Source: Methylobacterium sp. WL1
GTDB taxonomy: Bacteria > Pseudomonadota > Alphaproteobacteria > Rhizobiales > Beijerinckiaceae
Assembly (NCBI RefSeq): GCF_008000895.1
Contig: NZ_CP042823.1
Span: 2,942,001-3,006,000, forward strand
Direction: 5' to 3'
Length of the DNA stretch: 64,000 bases
The notes under the pieces were generated by a model that was not told the origin of the DNA, did not search any database, and saw only the letters and a list, made by a program, of their open reading frames with translations. The position numbers and the translations under genes are program-made. Positions 54,169 to 63,067 of the stretch are shown in pieces (position 1 is the first letter of the stretch; each line of letters begins with the position of its first letter).

Positions 54169-54362
54169 CACGATTTCTCCCATCGTATTGTGCGGTCTTG
54201 GACGATCGCAGACTTGGGCGTGGACTTGTCCTGACGCCGTTGGAAAATGGTCATAGGGCCCGCATGGCGCTCCGTCCACCGGGGCCGGCGCCCCTGCGCG
54301 CTTGCGCGCCGCCGACGGCGCGGGCACCCTCGGCCTCCGACGGAACGAAAAGGACGAGGCGA

Positions 54363-54740
54363 ATGACCGAACGGCGCGAAGGCGTTCTGGACGAGGCGGC
54401 CGTGGAAGCGCGGCTCAAGGCGGAGCTACCGGACTGGCGGCTGGAGGACGGCTGGATCCGCCGCACCTACAAGACGGCGGGGTGGAAGGGCACGCTCATG
54501 GTGATCAACACGGTGGGCCACCTCGCCGAGGCCGCCTGGCACCACCCCGACATCACGGCGTCCTACGCCTGGGTCGAGGTTCGGCTGATGAACCATGCGG
54601 CCAAGGGCATCACCGAAAAGGATTTCGCCCTGGCCAAGAAGATCGAAGATGTCGTGTCCTGGCAGCCGGCGCTGGAGGGGCAGGGTCTGGAGGGCACGCC
54701 GTCGGATCCGCGCTTCGCCTACATCAAGTACGACAAGTAG
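54363..54740 (+). CDS. phhB: 4a-hydroxytetrahydrobiopterin dehydratase
   Basis: 125 residues. The core LPDWRLEDGWIRRTYKTAGW and NTVGHLAEAAWHHPDITASYAWVEV holds the HHPD motif of pterin-4a-carbinolamine dehydratases, followed by GITEKDFALAKKIEDVV. It recycles pterin after aromatic hydroxylation, or acts in another pterin pathway. No hydroxylase lies nearby. Confidence 0.9.
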   Translation: MTERREGVLDEAAVEARLKAELPDWRLEDGWIRRTYKTAGWKGTLMVINTVGHLAEAAWHHPDITASYAWVEVRLMNHAAKGITEKDFALAKKIEDVVSWQPALEGQGLEGTPSDPRFAYIKYDK

Positions 54741-54755
54741 CGGGGCCGCATCCGG

Positions 54756-54977
54756 TCACTGCGGCTCCTTCACCCGGCGGCACTCGGTCTTGAGGTAGGC
54801 GGACTTGCCGATCTCGTCGCGCCGCTCGGTGCGGGCGATGATCTCCTGCCAGCCGGTGGCGCAACCGAGCTCGTTGGCGACGCGGACCTTGCGCACCTCC
54901 AGCGCTTCGGCATCGGTGCAGGCCTCCTGGGCGATCCCGTTCGCGCAGACCAGGACGACGGCGATGAAGGCGTTCAT
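54756..54977 (-). CDS. Small secreted protein
   Basis: 73 residues from ATG 54977: a signal peptide (MNAFIAVVLVCANGIAQEA) and a short mature part with three Cys (EACTDAEAL, NELGCATGW, LKTECRRVKEPQ). No known family. It is the next minus-strand gene after the RND pump, separated from it by two strong hairpins. Its end is convergent with the pterin dehydratase gene. Confidence 0.6.
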   Translation of the reverse strand: MNAFIAVVLVCANGIAQEACTDAEALEVRKVRVANELGCATGWQEIIARTERRDEIGKSAYLKTECRRVKEPQ

Positions 54978-55072
54978 GCGGGCGGTGCTCCTCGGCTCCA
55001 GGCGCCTTACGCGTCGGAACAGCCGGGAGTTTCCAGCCACTGCGCGGCAGGCATGCGGGGGGAAAGATTCAC

Positions 55073-55111
55073 GGTCGGCCCGCCCTGAGGGGGCGGAGGG
55101 GCGGGCCGACC
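55073..55111. terminator. Perfect 13-bp hairpin downstream of the RND operon
   Basis: GGTCGGCCCGCCC pairs perfectly with GGGCGGGCCGACC around a 13-base loop. It lies between the small secreted protein gene start (54977) and the RND pump stop (55157). No U-run is present, so termination is inferred from stem strength and position. Confidence 0.5.
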
Positions 55112-55115
55112 GCTC

Positions 55116-55140
55116 ATCGCAGCGTAGGCCACGCTGCGAT
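55116..55140. terminator. Perfect 10-bp hairpin directly after the RND pump gene
   Basis: ATCGCAGCGT and ACGCTGCGAT pair perfectly around a 5-base loop, 17 bases after the RND pump stop and 4 bases from the next hairpin. Together they form a tandem stop-like structure. Confidence 0.5.
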
Positions 55141-55156
55141 CCGTGATGTCGGATGC

Positions 55157-58100
55157 TCAGGCACTCTGCACCGCGTGCCGGTCGCGGCTCTCAGGCCGGA
55201 TCCGGTAGCAGCCGACATAAAGGGCGGGCAGGAACAGGAGTGTCAGGACGGTCGCCGCCAGGATACCGCCGATCATGGCGAATGCCATCGGTCCCCAGAA
55301 CACTTCCCGGGCAATCGGGATCAGGCCCAGGCTGGCCGCGGCAGCAGTGAGCAGGATCGGCCGCATCCGATGGTGGGTCGCCTCGTAGACCGCATCCCAG
55401 GGTGCCATGCCCTCGTCCCGGAACTCCTCGATCTGGCTCACCAGGATCACGGCGTTGCGGATGATGATGCCGATCAGCGCCAAAATCCCGAGGATCGCCA
55501 CGAAGCCCATCGGCTTGTCGAACAGCAGCAGCGCCGGGACCACGCCGATCAGCCCGAGGGGCGCCACGGCGAAGACCAGCAGCATCCGGCCGACGCTCTG
55601 GAGCTGCACCATCAGCAGCAGCGCCATGGTGAGCAGCATCACTGGGACGACGGCGGCGATCGGACCCTGGCCCTTGGCTGATTCTTCCACGGCGCCGCCC
55701 GTCTCCAGCGCGTAGCCCTCGGGCAGCGCCTTCGCGTAGGCGTCGATGCCGGGTTGGAGGGCGGTCACGATGGTGGCCGGCTGCGTGGTGTCGCGGATCG
55801 TGGCCCGCACCGTCACGGTCGCCAGCCGGTTCCGGCGCCAGACGATCGGCTGTTCCAGGTCGTAGCCGATCCGCGCGAAGGACAGCAGCGGCACGACGGA
55901 GCCGTTCGCGAGGCCGACCTGCAGCGATTGGAGAGTATCGAGCGAGGATCGCTCGATCGCCCGCGCCCGCCCGACGACGTTCACGAGATAGATCGAATCG
56001 CGCACCTGGGTGATCGCTTGGCCACCCTCGATGCCGTTGAGGATACCGGCGATGTCCTGGCTGGTGACCCCGAGCTGGCGCGCCTTGTCCTGGAGGATCT
56101 CGACCCGCAGGACCTTGCCGGGCTCGTTCCAGTCGAAGGTCGGCACGTCGAGACGTTTGTCGGCGGCGACCACGTTGCCGAGGTCGAGGGAGAGGCGGCG
56201 CACCGTCTCCATGTCCGGGCCGCTGAGGCGGTACTGGACCGGGCGCCCGACCGGCGGGCCGAGGCTCAGGGGCTGGATCAGAACATCGGTGCCCACGAAG
56301 TCGCGCCGGCCGATCGCCTGCAGCCGCGTCATGACCTGATCGCGGATCTCGAGGGATTTCGTCACGACCACGATCTGGCCGTAGAACGCGTTGGAGAGCT
56401 GCTGGTCGAGGGGCAGATAAAAGCGCACGGCGCCCTGGCCGACATAGGACGACCAGCTCGTCACGTCCGGATCGTCCTTCAGCTTCGCCTCGAACCGGTC
56501 CATCTGCGCCTTGGTCTCGGCGATGGTGGCGTTCTGCGGCAGCGTCAGGTCGACCAGCACTTCTGAGCGATCCGAGGACGGGAAGAACTGCTGCTGGACA
56601 TGGCCCATCCCGACGATGGCCAGCGCCATCAGCGCCAGGCAAAGGGCAACCGTGGTCCAGCGCCAGGCCATCGCGAGCTTGAGCATCGCCAGGAACAGGC
56701 GGGTGAACAACCCGCGCTTCTCGGCATGGTGCTTCACGGTCTTGGGCAGCAGCGTCACGCCGATCAGCGGGGCGAACAGCACGGCCACCACCCAGGAGAC
56801 CAGCAGCGCGGCGGCCAGCACCACGAACAGCGAGTAGGTGTATTCACCCGCGCCCGAGCCGTTGAAGCCGATCGGCAGGAAGCCCGCCACCGTCACGAGC
56901 GTGCCGGTCAGCATCGGGAAGGCCGTCGAGGTGTAGGCGAAGGTCGCCGCCTTGCGGAGCGTGTCGCCCTGCTCCAGCCGGGCGACCATCATCTCGACCG
57001 TGATCATGGCGTCGTCGACAAGGAGGCCCAGCGCGATGATCAGCGCGCCGAGCGAGATGCGCTGGAGCGTCACGTCCATCATCTGCATGACCACGAAGAC
57101 GATCGCCAGCACCAGCGGGATCGACACCGAGACCACGAGTCCGGCGCGCACGCCAAGACTGACGAAGCTGACCGCGAGCACGATCACCACGGCCTCGACC
57201 AGCGCCTCGGTGAAGCCACCGACCGCGTGCTCGACCTGCTTGGGTTGATCCGACACCAAGTGGACGCCCACGCCCACGGGCAGCGTCGCCTCGATCCGCC
57301 GCATCTGCGCCTTCAGGGCCTCGCCGAAATGCAGCAGGTTGGCGCCGGGCCGCATGGCGATGGCGAGGCCGATGGCGGCCTTGCCGTCGACCCGGAACAT
57401 CGGGGCGGGCGGATCCTCGTAGCCGCGGCTGATCTCGGCGATGTCGGCCAACCGGAAGAACCGGTCGTTGACCCGCAGGTTCACGTCCTGCAGCGAGGCC
57501 TCCGAGGTGAAGGAGCCGCTGACCCGCAGCGAGACGCGTTCCGGCCCGGCCTGCACCACGCCGGAGGCCGACACCGCGTTCTGGGCCTGAAGCGCCTTGA
57601 TCAGCGCCTGGAAGTCGATGCCGTAGCCGGCGAGCTTGCGGGTCGAGAAGTCGAGATAGATGGTCTCGGCCTGGGTTCCGATCAGCTGGGTCTTGCCGAT
57701 GTCGGGGACCCTGAGCACTTCGGTTCGGATGCCCTCGACGTAGTCGCGCAGCTGGCGGTAGGTCAGCCCGTCAGCCGTGAAGGCGTAGATGTTGCCGTAG
57801 ACATCGCCGAACTCGTCGTTGAAGAACGGGCCCTGCACGCCGTCCGGGAACTGCCCCTTGATGTCACCAAGGCGCTTGCGGACCTGGTAGAAAGCCGGCT
57901 GAACTTCGGACTTCTTCAGCGTGTCGCGGAACTGCACGAACACCGTCGACGAGCCCGGCGTCGTGTAGCTGCGGACGTAATCCAGGGCGTTGAGCTGCTG
58001 CAGCTCCTTCTCGATGCGGTCGGTGACCTGATCGAGGGTGTCCTTGATGGTGGCGCCGGGCCACGTCGTCTGCACGACCATGGTCTTGATCGTGAAGGGT

Positions 58101-58222
58101 GGGTCCTCCTCGCGGCCCAGGCGGCTATAGGCCATCACGCCCGCCACGAGCGAGACCGCCATCAGGAACCAGACGAACGAGCGGTGCCCGAGCGCCCAGT
58201 CGGAGAGATTGAAAGCCTTCAC
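55157..58222 (-). CDS. RND efflux pump permease
   Basis: 1021 residues with the RND layout: FVWFLMAVSLVAGVMAYSRL as TM1, a large periplasmic loop, and GALIIALGLLVDDAMITVEMM with the acidic pair of the proton relay. NGIEGGQAITQVRDSIYLVNV lies in the second loop. The start motif DWALGHRSFVWF is typical of the HAE1-like group. It would export drugs, solvents or metabolites using proton flow. It is preceded by two adaptor genes; no outer-membrane channel gene is present. Confidence 0.93.
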   Translation of the reverse strand: MKAFNLSDWALGHRSFVWFLMAVSLVAGVMAYSRLGREEDPPFTIKTMVVQTTWPGATIKDTLDQVTDRIEKELQQLNALDYVRSYTTPGSSTVFVQFRDTLKKSEVQPAFYQVRKRLGDIKGQFPDGVQGPFFNDEFGDVYGNIYAFTADGLTYRQLRDYVEGIRTEVLRVPDIGKTQLIGTQAETIYLDFSTRKLAGYGIDFQALIKALQAQNAVSASGVVQAGPERVSLRVSGSFTSEASLQDVNLRVNDRFFRLADIAEISRGYEDPPAPMFRVDGKAAIGLAIAMRPGANLLHFGEALKAQMRRIEATLPVGVGVHLVSDQPKQVEHAVGGFTEALVEAVVIVLAVSFVSLGVRAGLVVSVSIPLVLAIVFVVMQMMDVTLQRISLGALIIALGLLVDDAMITVEMMVARLEQGDTLRKAATFAYTSTAFPMLTGTLVTVAGFLPIGFNGSGAGEYTYSLFVVLAAALLVSWVVAVLFAPLIGVTLLPKTVKHHAEKRGLFTRLFLAMLKLAMAWRWTTVALCLALMALAIVGMGHVQQQFFPSSDRSEVLVDLTLPQNATIAETKAQMDRFEAKLKDDPDVTSWSSYVGQGAVRFYLPLDQQLSNAFYGQIVVVTKSLEIRDQVMTRLQAIGRRDFVGTDVLIQPLSLGPPVGRPVQYRLSGPDMETVRRLSLDLGNVVAADKRLDVPTFDWNEPGKVLRVEILQDKARQLGVTSQDIAGILNGIEGGQAITQVRDSIYLVNVVGRARAIERSSLDTLQSLQVGLANGSVVPLLSFARIGYDLEQPIVWRRNRLATVTVRATIRDTTQPATIVTALQPGIDAYAKALPEGYALETGGAVEESAKGQGPIAAVVPVMLLTMALLLMVQLQSVGRMLLVFAVAPLGLIGVVPALLLFDKPMGFVAILGILALIGIIIRNAVILVSQIEEFRDEGMAPWDAVYEATHHRMRPILLTAAAASLGLIPIAREVFWGPMAFAMIGGILAATVLTLLFLPALYVGCYRIRPESRDRHAVQSA

Positions 58223-58244
58223 GGAAAACCCTCGTCCGACCGGA

Positions 58245-59345
58245 TCAACGGGCGTCGTCGGTCAGGCGGACGGCTTGGCCTTGCTGCAGGGCGTGGACGC
58301 CGGCGACGACGACCCGCTCGCCCGGTTCGACACCGTCACGGATGGCGACGCGTCCGGCCTCGACCGTCTCCGGGTTAGAGGCCAGGGTCACATCCCGGCG
58401 CGCCACCGATGTTCCGGCCGCATCGACGACCCAGACCGAGCGGCGCGGGCCGTCTTCCAGCAGCGCTGCGGCGGGCAGGAGGACGTGGCGCGGCACCGTG
58501 CGGGAGAGCGCCACGTCGATCGTCGCACCCAGGCGGAAGGCCGGGCCGGGATCGTCGAGCGTGATGCGGATGCGCCGGGACCGTGTCCCGGCCTCGGCGA
58601 GCGGCGCGATCTCCCGGATGCGCCCCCGGGCCGTCAGCTCGGGCGCGCTCTGGAGCGACACCGTGAACACCCCATCCGCCGGAAGCGCGCCGACATATTG
58701 CTCCGGAATGTCGACGACCGCCTCGCGGATCTCCGGCCGGGCGACGGTGACGACGCCCTGTCCGGCGCTCAACACCTGCCCGATCTCGGCGAGGCGCTGG
58801 GTGACGACGCCGTCGAACTCCGCCTTGAGCTCGGTGTAGCCCATCTGGTCCCGGGCCTTCTGAAGGCTCGCTGCCGCCTGATCGAGCCGCGCCTTCGCAG
58901 TGTCGCGCTTGGCCACGGCCTGATCGAGGGTCGCCTGCGAAACGTTGTTGCCCGACATGAGCCGCCGGGCGCGCGCCTCGGCGGCGTCGGCATTCTCGGC
59001 CTGCCCCCGGGCATCCGCGAGATCGGCCTCGGCGCGGGTGAGGTCGAACCGCGTGACCACGGTGTCGAGGGCGGCCAGCCGCTGCCCTTTGGTGACGATG
59101 TCGCCGACGGTCACGTCGCGCGCGATCATCCGGCCGGGGATCTGGAAGCCGAGCTGGGACTGGTAGCGCGGCTCGACCGTCCCCGCGAAGGGGCCGAACA
59201 TGACGGCGTCCTTCGGCACGGCGACCTGCGTGAGGACCGGCCGCACGGGTGCAGGCGCGGCCTCAGCGTTCTGGTCATCGTGTCCGCCGCATCCGCCGAG
59301 AATCACCGCACAGGCGGTGAGAGTCAGAACCGCACGCGTGCTCAT
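58245..59345 (-). CDS. RND pump adaptor lipoprotein (membrane fusion protein) 2
   Basis: 366 residues. Lipoprotein signal MSTRAVLTLTACAVILGGCG. Adaptor motifs: QLGFQIPGRMIARDVTVGDI (lipoyl half), a coiled hairpin (RAEADLADARGQAENADAAE), ELKAEFDGVVTQRLAEIGQV (second lipoyl half), and LLPAAALLEDGPRRSVWVVD. Its ATG overlaps the first adaptor's stop (59342-59345). Two adaptors for one RND pump suggest a heteromeric or alternative complex. Confidence 0.9.
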   Translation of the reverse strand: MSTRAVLTLTACAVILGGCGGHDDQNAEAAPAPVRPVLTQVAVPKDAVMFGPFAGTVEPRYQSQLGFQIPGRMIARDVTVGDIVTKGQRLAALDTVVTRFDLTRAEADLADARGQAENADAAEARARRLMSGNNVSQATLDQAVAKRDTAKARLDQAAASLQKARDQMGYTELKAEFDGVVTQRLAEIGQVLSAGQGVVTVARPEIREAVVDIPEQYVGALPADGVFTVSLQSAPELTARGRIREIAPLAEAGTRSRRIRITLDDPGPAFRLGATIDVALSRTVPRHVLLPAAALLEDGPRRSVWVVDAAGTSVARRDVTLASNPETVEAGRVAIRDGVEPGERVVVAGVHALQQGQAVRLTDDAR

Positions 59346-60433
59346 GGGTTGCTCTCGACGAGGTTGGCAGCAACCTCCTGTCCGGGGCGCAGAAATTGAA
59401 TACCTGCGATCACGACGCGCTCGCCCGGCTCGATCCCGCCCTTCAGGGCGATGACATCCGGCCCGTATTTATCGATCTCGACGGCGCGGACCGACACGGT
59501 TCGGTTGCCGGGATCGTAGACCCAGACCGCGGGGCGTCCGCCGTAGCGGTAGAGCGCGGACCAGGGCAGGATGACCGCATCGTGTGGCGCAAACCGCCCG
59601 TGGCCGATGACAACCGCGCCGAGCCCCATGGCCGGTGGCGTCTGTTCCAGGCCTATCTTGACCCGTACCGTGCCGCTCGACGCATCGACCGTCGGCGAGA
59701 TCTCGCGGACCGTGCCGTTCACCGAGATCGACGGGTTCGTCTGCAGCGTGACCGTGATGGTCTTGTCGCCCGGCGGCCGGGCGGTCAGCGATTCGTAGAC
59801 GTTGAACACCGCATCCCGGGGGCCGTCCTGCGCCAGCACCAGGACGGTCTGACCGGACTGGACCACCTGGCCGACCTCGACGCTGCGGCTCGTGACGATC
59901 CCGGAGATGCCGGCGCGCAACTCGGTGTAGGAGAACTGCTCCTGCGCGGTCCCCAGCGCGGCTTTGGCCGAATCGAGCGCCGCCTGCGTGGTCCGCAGCT
60001 CCTGCTCGGCATTGTCGTAGCTCGGCCGCGTCGTGTACCCGCCGGCCAGGAGCTGCTTCTGACGCTCGAACGCCATCTTGGCCTGGGTCAGCAACGCTTC
60101 GGCCGAGGCCACGGCGGCCTTGGCGTTGTCGAGGTTCGCCCGCTGGGTCAGCGGCTCCAGCACCGCGAGGACCTGATCGGGCTCGACGTGGTCGCCGACC
60201 TCGACCCGACGCTCGGCGACCTTGCCGTTCGTCCGGAACGAGACATTGACCTGCGCCTGGGCCTGGATGTCGCCGGTGAGCACGACTTCCGAGGCGACCG
60301 GCGTACGCCGCACCTCGACGATCCGGACCCGCACGAGCGCCGAATCGGGCTCCGCCGCCGGTTCGGCCGCCCGGGCCGCTGGTGCCAGCGCAATCGTCGC
60401 GAGCACGAGAGCTGTGTATCGTTGAGCGAACAT
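59342..60433 (-). CDS. RND pump adaptor (membrane fusion protein) 1
   Basis: 363 residues with a signal peptide ending AARAAEP. VNVSFRTNGKVAERRVEVGD and ELRAGISGIVTSRSVEVGQVV are the two lipoyl halves, with a coiled hairpin between (ASAEALLTQAKMAFERQKQL), and VILPWSALYRYGGRPAVWVYD the beta-barrel end. It is the first gene of the pump operon, read from the promoter region shared with the TetR gene. Confidence 0.9.
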   Translation of the reverse strand: MFAQRYTALVLATIALAPAARAAEPAAEPDSALVRVRIVEVRRTPVASEVVLTGDIQAQAQVNVSFRTNGKVAERRVEVGDHVEPDQVLAVLEPLTQRANLDNAKAAVASAEALLTQAKMAFERQKQLLAGGYTTRPSYDNAEQELRTTQAALDSAKAALGTAQEQFSYTELRAGISGIVTSRSVEVGQVVQSGQTVLVLAQDGPRDAVFNVYESLTARPPGDKTITVTLQTNPSISVNGTVREISPTVDASSGTVRVKIGLEQTPPAMGLGAVVIGHGRFAPHDAVILPWSALYRYGGRPAVWVYDPGNRTVSVRAVEIDKYGPDVIALKGGIEPGERVVIAGIQFLRPGQEVAANLVESNP

Positions 60434-60505
60434 GCGGATCTTGTCGGCGGCCGTTGCAGACGAAGGGCGCCCAACGGCGTGACGCGGTCCTACTCCATCG
60501 CTTAC

Positions 60506-60523
60506 ATACCGTCCAGTCGGTTT
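60506..60523. promoter_or_regulatory. TetR-type operator palindrome
   Basis: ATACCGTCCAGTCGGTTT, centred on the palindrome ACCGTCCAGTCGGT (60508-60521). It lies in the 105-bp divergent gap between the adaptor (60433) and TetR (60539) genes, 16 bases before the TetR ATG. ACCG...CGGT palindromes are typical TetR/AcrR operators, so both transcripts are probably repressed from here. Confidence 0.65.
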
Positions 60524-60538
60524 CTAAAATGGTGACCT

Positions 60539-61102
60539 ATGCGTGCGAAACGGCAGCGGCTGGCGGAACGGCCGGAAATCATCCTGGAGGCGGCCGACGC
60601 CGTGTTGCGCAAGGGCGGCGCACGGGCCTTGACCATCGATGCGGTCGCGGTCGAGGCCGGTCTCAGCAAGGGCGGCGTCCTGCACCACTACGCATCGAAG
60701 GATGCGCTGATCCTGGCCCTGGTGGCCCGCAAGCTCACCGAGCTGCGTGAGGAAATCGTCGCCTGCGAGGGTGAAGTTCCGCCCGGGCCGTCGCAATTGC
60801 CGATGGCGATGGTGGCGCATGTCCGCTCGCATTACTGCGACGACGACGAGTCATCGCGGGCGCTGCTCCTGGCGTCGATCGAGTATCCCGAAGCTCTGAA
60901 CGATTACCGGGCCTTCGTGGCCGATCAACTCGACCGGCTCGGCGGGATGAACAGCACGTGCCCCGGCGAGGGCTCGGTGCTGTTCTTCGCGATCCTCGGG
61001 GTGATCATGGGCCGGACCCTGGGATTCCATCAGCTCGACCTGGACGAGTTGAAGCCGATGTTCGACGCCCTGGAACGCATCGCCCGCAAATCGGACGCGT
61101 AG
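60539..61102 (+). CDS. TetR family transcriptional regulator
   Basis: 187 residues. The N-terminal helix-turn-helix reads GGARALTIDAVAVEAGLSKG and VLHHYASKDALILALVARKL. The C-terminal ligand domain is helical, ending in DELKPMFDALERIARKSDA. It is divergent from the RND operon with a palindrome between them, so it most likely represses that operon and itself. The ligand is unknown. Confidence 0.93.
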   Translation: MRAKRQRLAERPEIILEAADAVLRKGGARALTIDAVAVEAGLSKGGVLHHYASKDALILALVARKLTELREEIVACEGEVPPGPSQLPMAMVAHVRSHYCDDDESSRALLLASIEYPEALNDYRAFVADQLDRLGGMNSTCPGEGSVLFFAILGVIMGRTLGFHQLDLDELKPMFDALERIARKSDA

Positions 61103-61539
61103 GCTCGCCGCGCACCCGGGCCTTTGGTTGTGGACGGCGCTTCGCGATGGCCGCCCCCCTGGCGGAGGCAGATCGAGAGCATCCTACCGAAAGCCGGCCG
61201 CCGGCCTTCGGATTGAGGCCGACGCAAACCGGACGTGTGTGCAGGTGACGGACCTTGCAATGCGGATCGCACGGCGCCGCGATGGTCACGGCGCCCGGAA
61301 AGATCTACGCGCTGAGCCGCGGTCATCGAGCCTGTAAAGCGCGCGGCTGCTTCATTCCTGTATCGCTGGACCGAAGCCGTCAGAAGACTCTCAGCACTGT
61401 CACGCCCGTGGCTGACAAGGGCTTTGCGTGCGGGTCGCGATTTTCCGTGCGATGACGTGTGTTCGTCGTGCGCCCCTTAGTCCGTCGGCTGAACGAGCGC
61501 GTTGACTGCCGTCCCGTTACTCGCCGCCAGCGTAGCGTC
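61103..61539. other. Intergenic region after the TetR gene
   Basis: About 437 bases with the hairpin at 61187-61211 and otherwise no gene or RNA I can support. Confidence 0.5.
61187..61211. terminator. Hairpin downstream of TetR gene
   Basis: CCGAAAGCCGG and CCGGCCTTCGG pair with one mismatch around a 3-base loop, 85 bases after the TetR stop. No U-run follows. Confidence 0.35.
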
Positions 61540-62241
61540 ATGAACGAACACGTCGCGATCTCGCCGCCCGACGACCTGCGCCGTGCCCTGGCGCGCACCC
61601 TCTACGAGCATGACGGCAGCGGGATCGCCGATTACCCGGCGTGGGACGATGACGCCCTCGATACGCATCACCCCGGGCTGCGCGAGCGCTATCTCGAACG
61701 CGCCGACGCCCTGGCCGAAGGTCCCCTCGCCGCCCTGATCACGGATCGAACCGATGTCACCGCGCGCGACGAGGAATTGCGCGTCCTGCGGCGTCAGCGC
61801 ATGGCGCCGGAGCGCGAACGCGAGTTGCTCGAGGCCAACAACCGGGTGCTCGCGCGGGCCAACGCGGCGGAAGCCGAGCGCGTGGCCGCCGACGCCGAAC
61901 TGACGACGGCATTGCGGGAAAGGGACGTCGCCCGGGAGGCCGAAGCGTTCTGGCAACGCTTCGCCTTCGATGCCGACGAATTGGCGACCCGCCGCCTGAT
62001 CGAGCAGACCCACGCCCGGGCGGAAGCCGAGCGCGTCGCGATCCGCGAACGATGCCGACGTGAGCGGGCCGAGAGCGCGCTCCGCCTGTTCGCCGACAGG
62101 GCCGAGGTCATGCCGAAGGAGGGCTGGGCGTCGGACCTGGCCACCGCCAACCGGGACATCCCGCTCTGGTGGTTTCATGCCGCCCGGGTCGCCCTCGACT
62201 CACACGAGCCACAGCCTGGCCCGGAGCCGAGCACGCCGTAA
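61540..62241 (+). CDS. Hypothetical coiled-coil protein
   Basis: 233 residues. The middle (about 75-190) is a long helix rich in Ala, Glu and Arg with heptad-like repeats (RERELLEANNRVLARANAAE, ARAEAERVAIRERCRRERAE). The C-terminus has KEGWASDLATANRDIPLWWF. I do not recognise a family. No signal peptide. The ATG at 61540 fits the coding composition; the upstream open frame is unlike it. Confidence 0.65.
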   Translation: MNEHVAISPPDDLRRALARTLYEHDGSGIADYPAWDDDALDTHHPGLRERYLERADALAEGPLAALITDRTDVTARDEELRVLRRQRMAPERERELLEANNRVLARANAAEAERVAADAELTTALRERDVAREAEAFWQRFAFDADELATRRLIEQTHARAEAERVAIRERCRRERAESALRLFADRAEVMPKEGWASDLATANRDIPLWWFHAARVALDSHEPQPGPEPSTP

Positions 62242-62294
62242 ACCGGACCACGCCCACAGGGCGGGCAATGCAAGCCGCCAGCGTGGTGCGGACT

Positions 62295-62579
62295 TCAGGC
62301 GGCCGCGGGCCTCGCGAGATCCGCGGGCGGCTCGCGGAACAGGGCGGTGCAGCCGGAGCCGCGGTGCATGCTGAGGATCGAGGCGCGGTCGATGTCGGGA
62401 TGCGCCTTCAACACCTTCTGCACGCAGCACAATACGCGGTCATATTGCGCGGCATCGAAATTCGGTTCCAGCGGGCTCACGGCGATGTAGGTCTCGACGA
62501 CGAGCACGCGTTCCGCCCTGTCGCGGTCGACATCGACGGCAATCCAGGAAGACTTGATCAAGCTGGTGCTGGCGAGCAT
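62295..62579 (-). CDS. Hypothetical protein
   Basis: 94 residues. DRAERVLVVETYIAVSPLEP suggests a beta strand region and DAAQYDRVLCCVQKVLKAHP a helix with a Cys pair. No family recognised. It is convergent with the coiled-coil protein gene. Confidence 0.5.
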   Translation of the reverse strand: MLASTSLIKSSWIAVDVDRDRAERVLVVETYIAVSPLEPNFDAAQYDRVLCCVQKVLKAHPDIDRASILSMHRGSGCTALFREPPADLARPAAA

Positions 62580-63067
62580 GGGCGTTCCTCGTTCAGCGTT
62601 GTCGCGGGACCGTCCGTTTGGCGAACGGTGTATTTTGGCGGAATGATGGACCGCCTTAAGACGTATGCCAAGAGGGACCGGATCAGTTCCCCCAGTGCAC
62701 GGAGCCCGCAGCGTTGAGACGCAGAACTCTTGGGTCTATGCTACGGCGATGCCTACAACCTTCGCGAGTGCTTCTTTCTACTCGCCTCCCGCGAATGGCA
62801 TGTGGTATACAAGCGTGACGGCCCTCTCGATGGGGCCGGCGTGACGGGTCCGCGAATCGACGGGACCGCGCATCGGGAGGGAGTTTCGGCATGATCCGTC
62901 CGAGACGCGGGGACGCGGGTCTCCACGATCGTTACGCAGCCGTCGCGACGGCGCGGCGCGCGAGACCTCACCGCTGCAGCCCGTCACCGTCCGTCGGCGC
63001 CAGGCCGATCACGGACCCGACCTGAGACACAGCCCGCCGCTTCCCGAAACCCGATCCGAGACCGACC
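62580..63067. other. Long upstream region of the formyl-CoA transferase gene
   Basis: About 488 bases. It contains TGGTATACAA near 62810 with a GTATAC palindromic core, which could be a GntR-type operator. Otherwise there is no gene or repeat I can support; the promoters of the two flanking genes must lie here. Confidence 0.45.
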
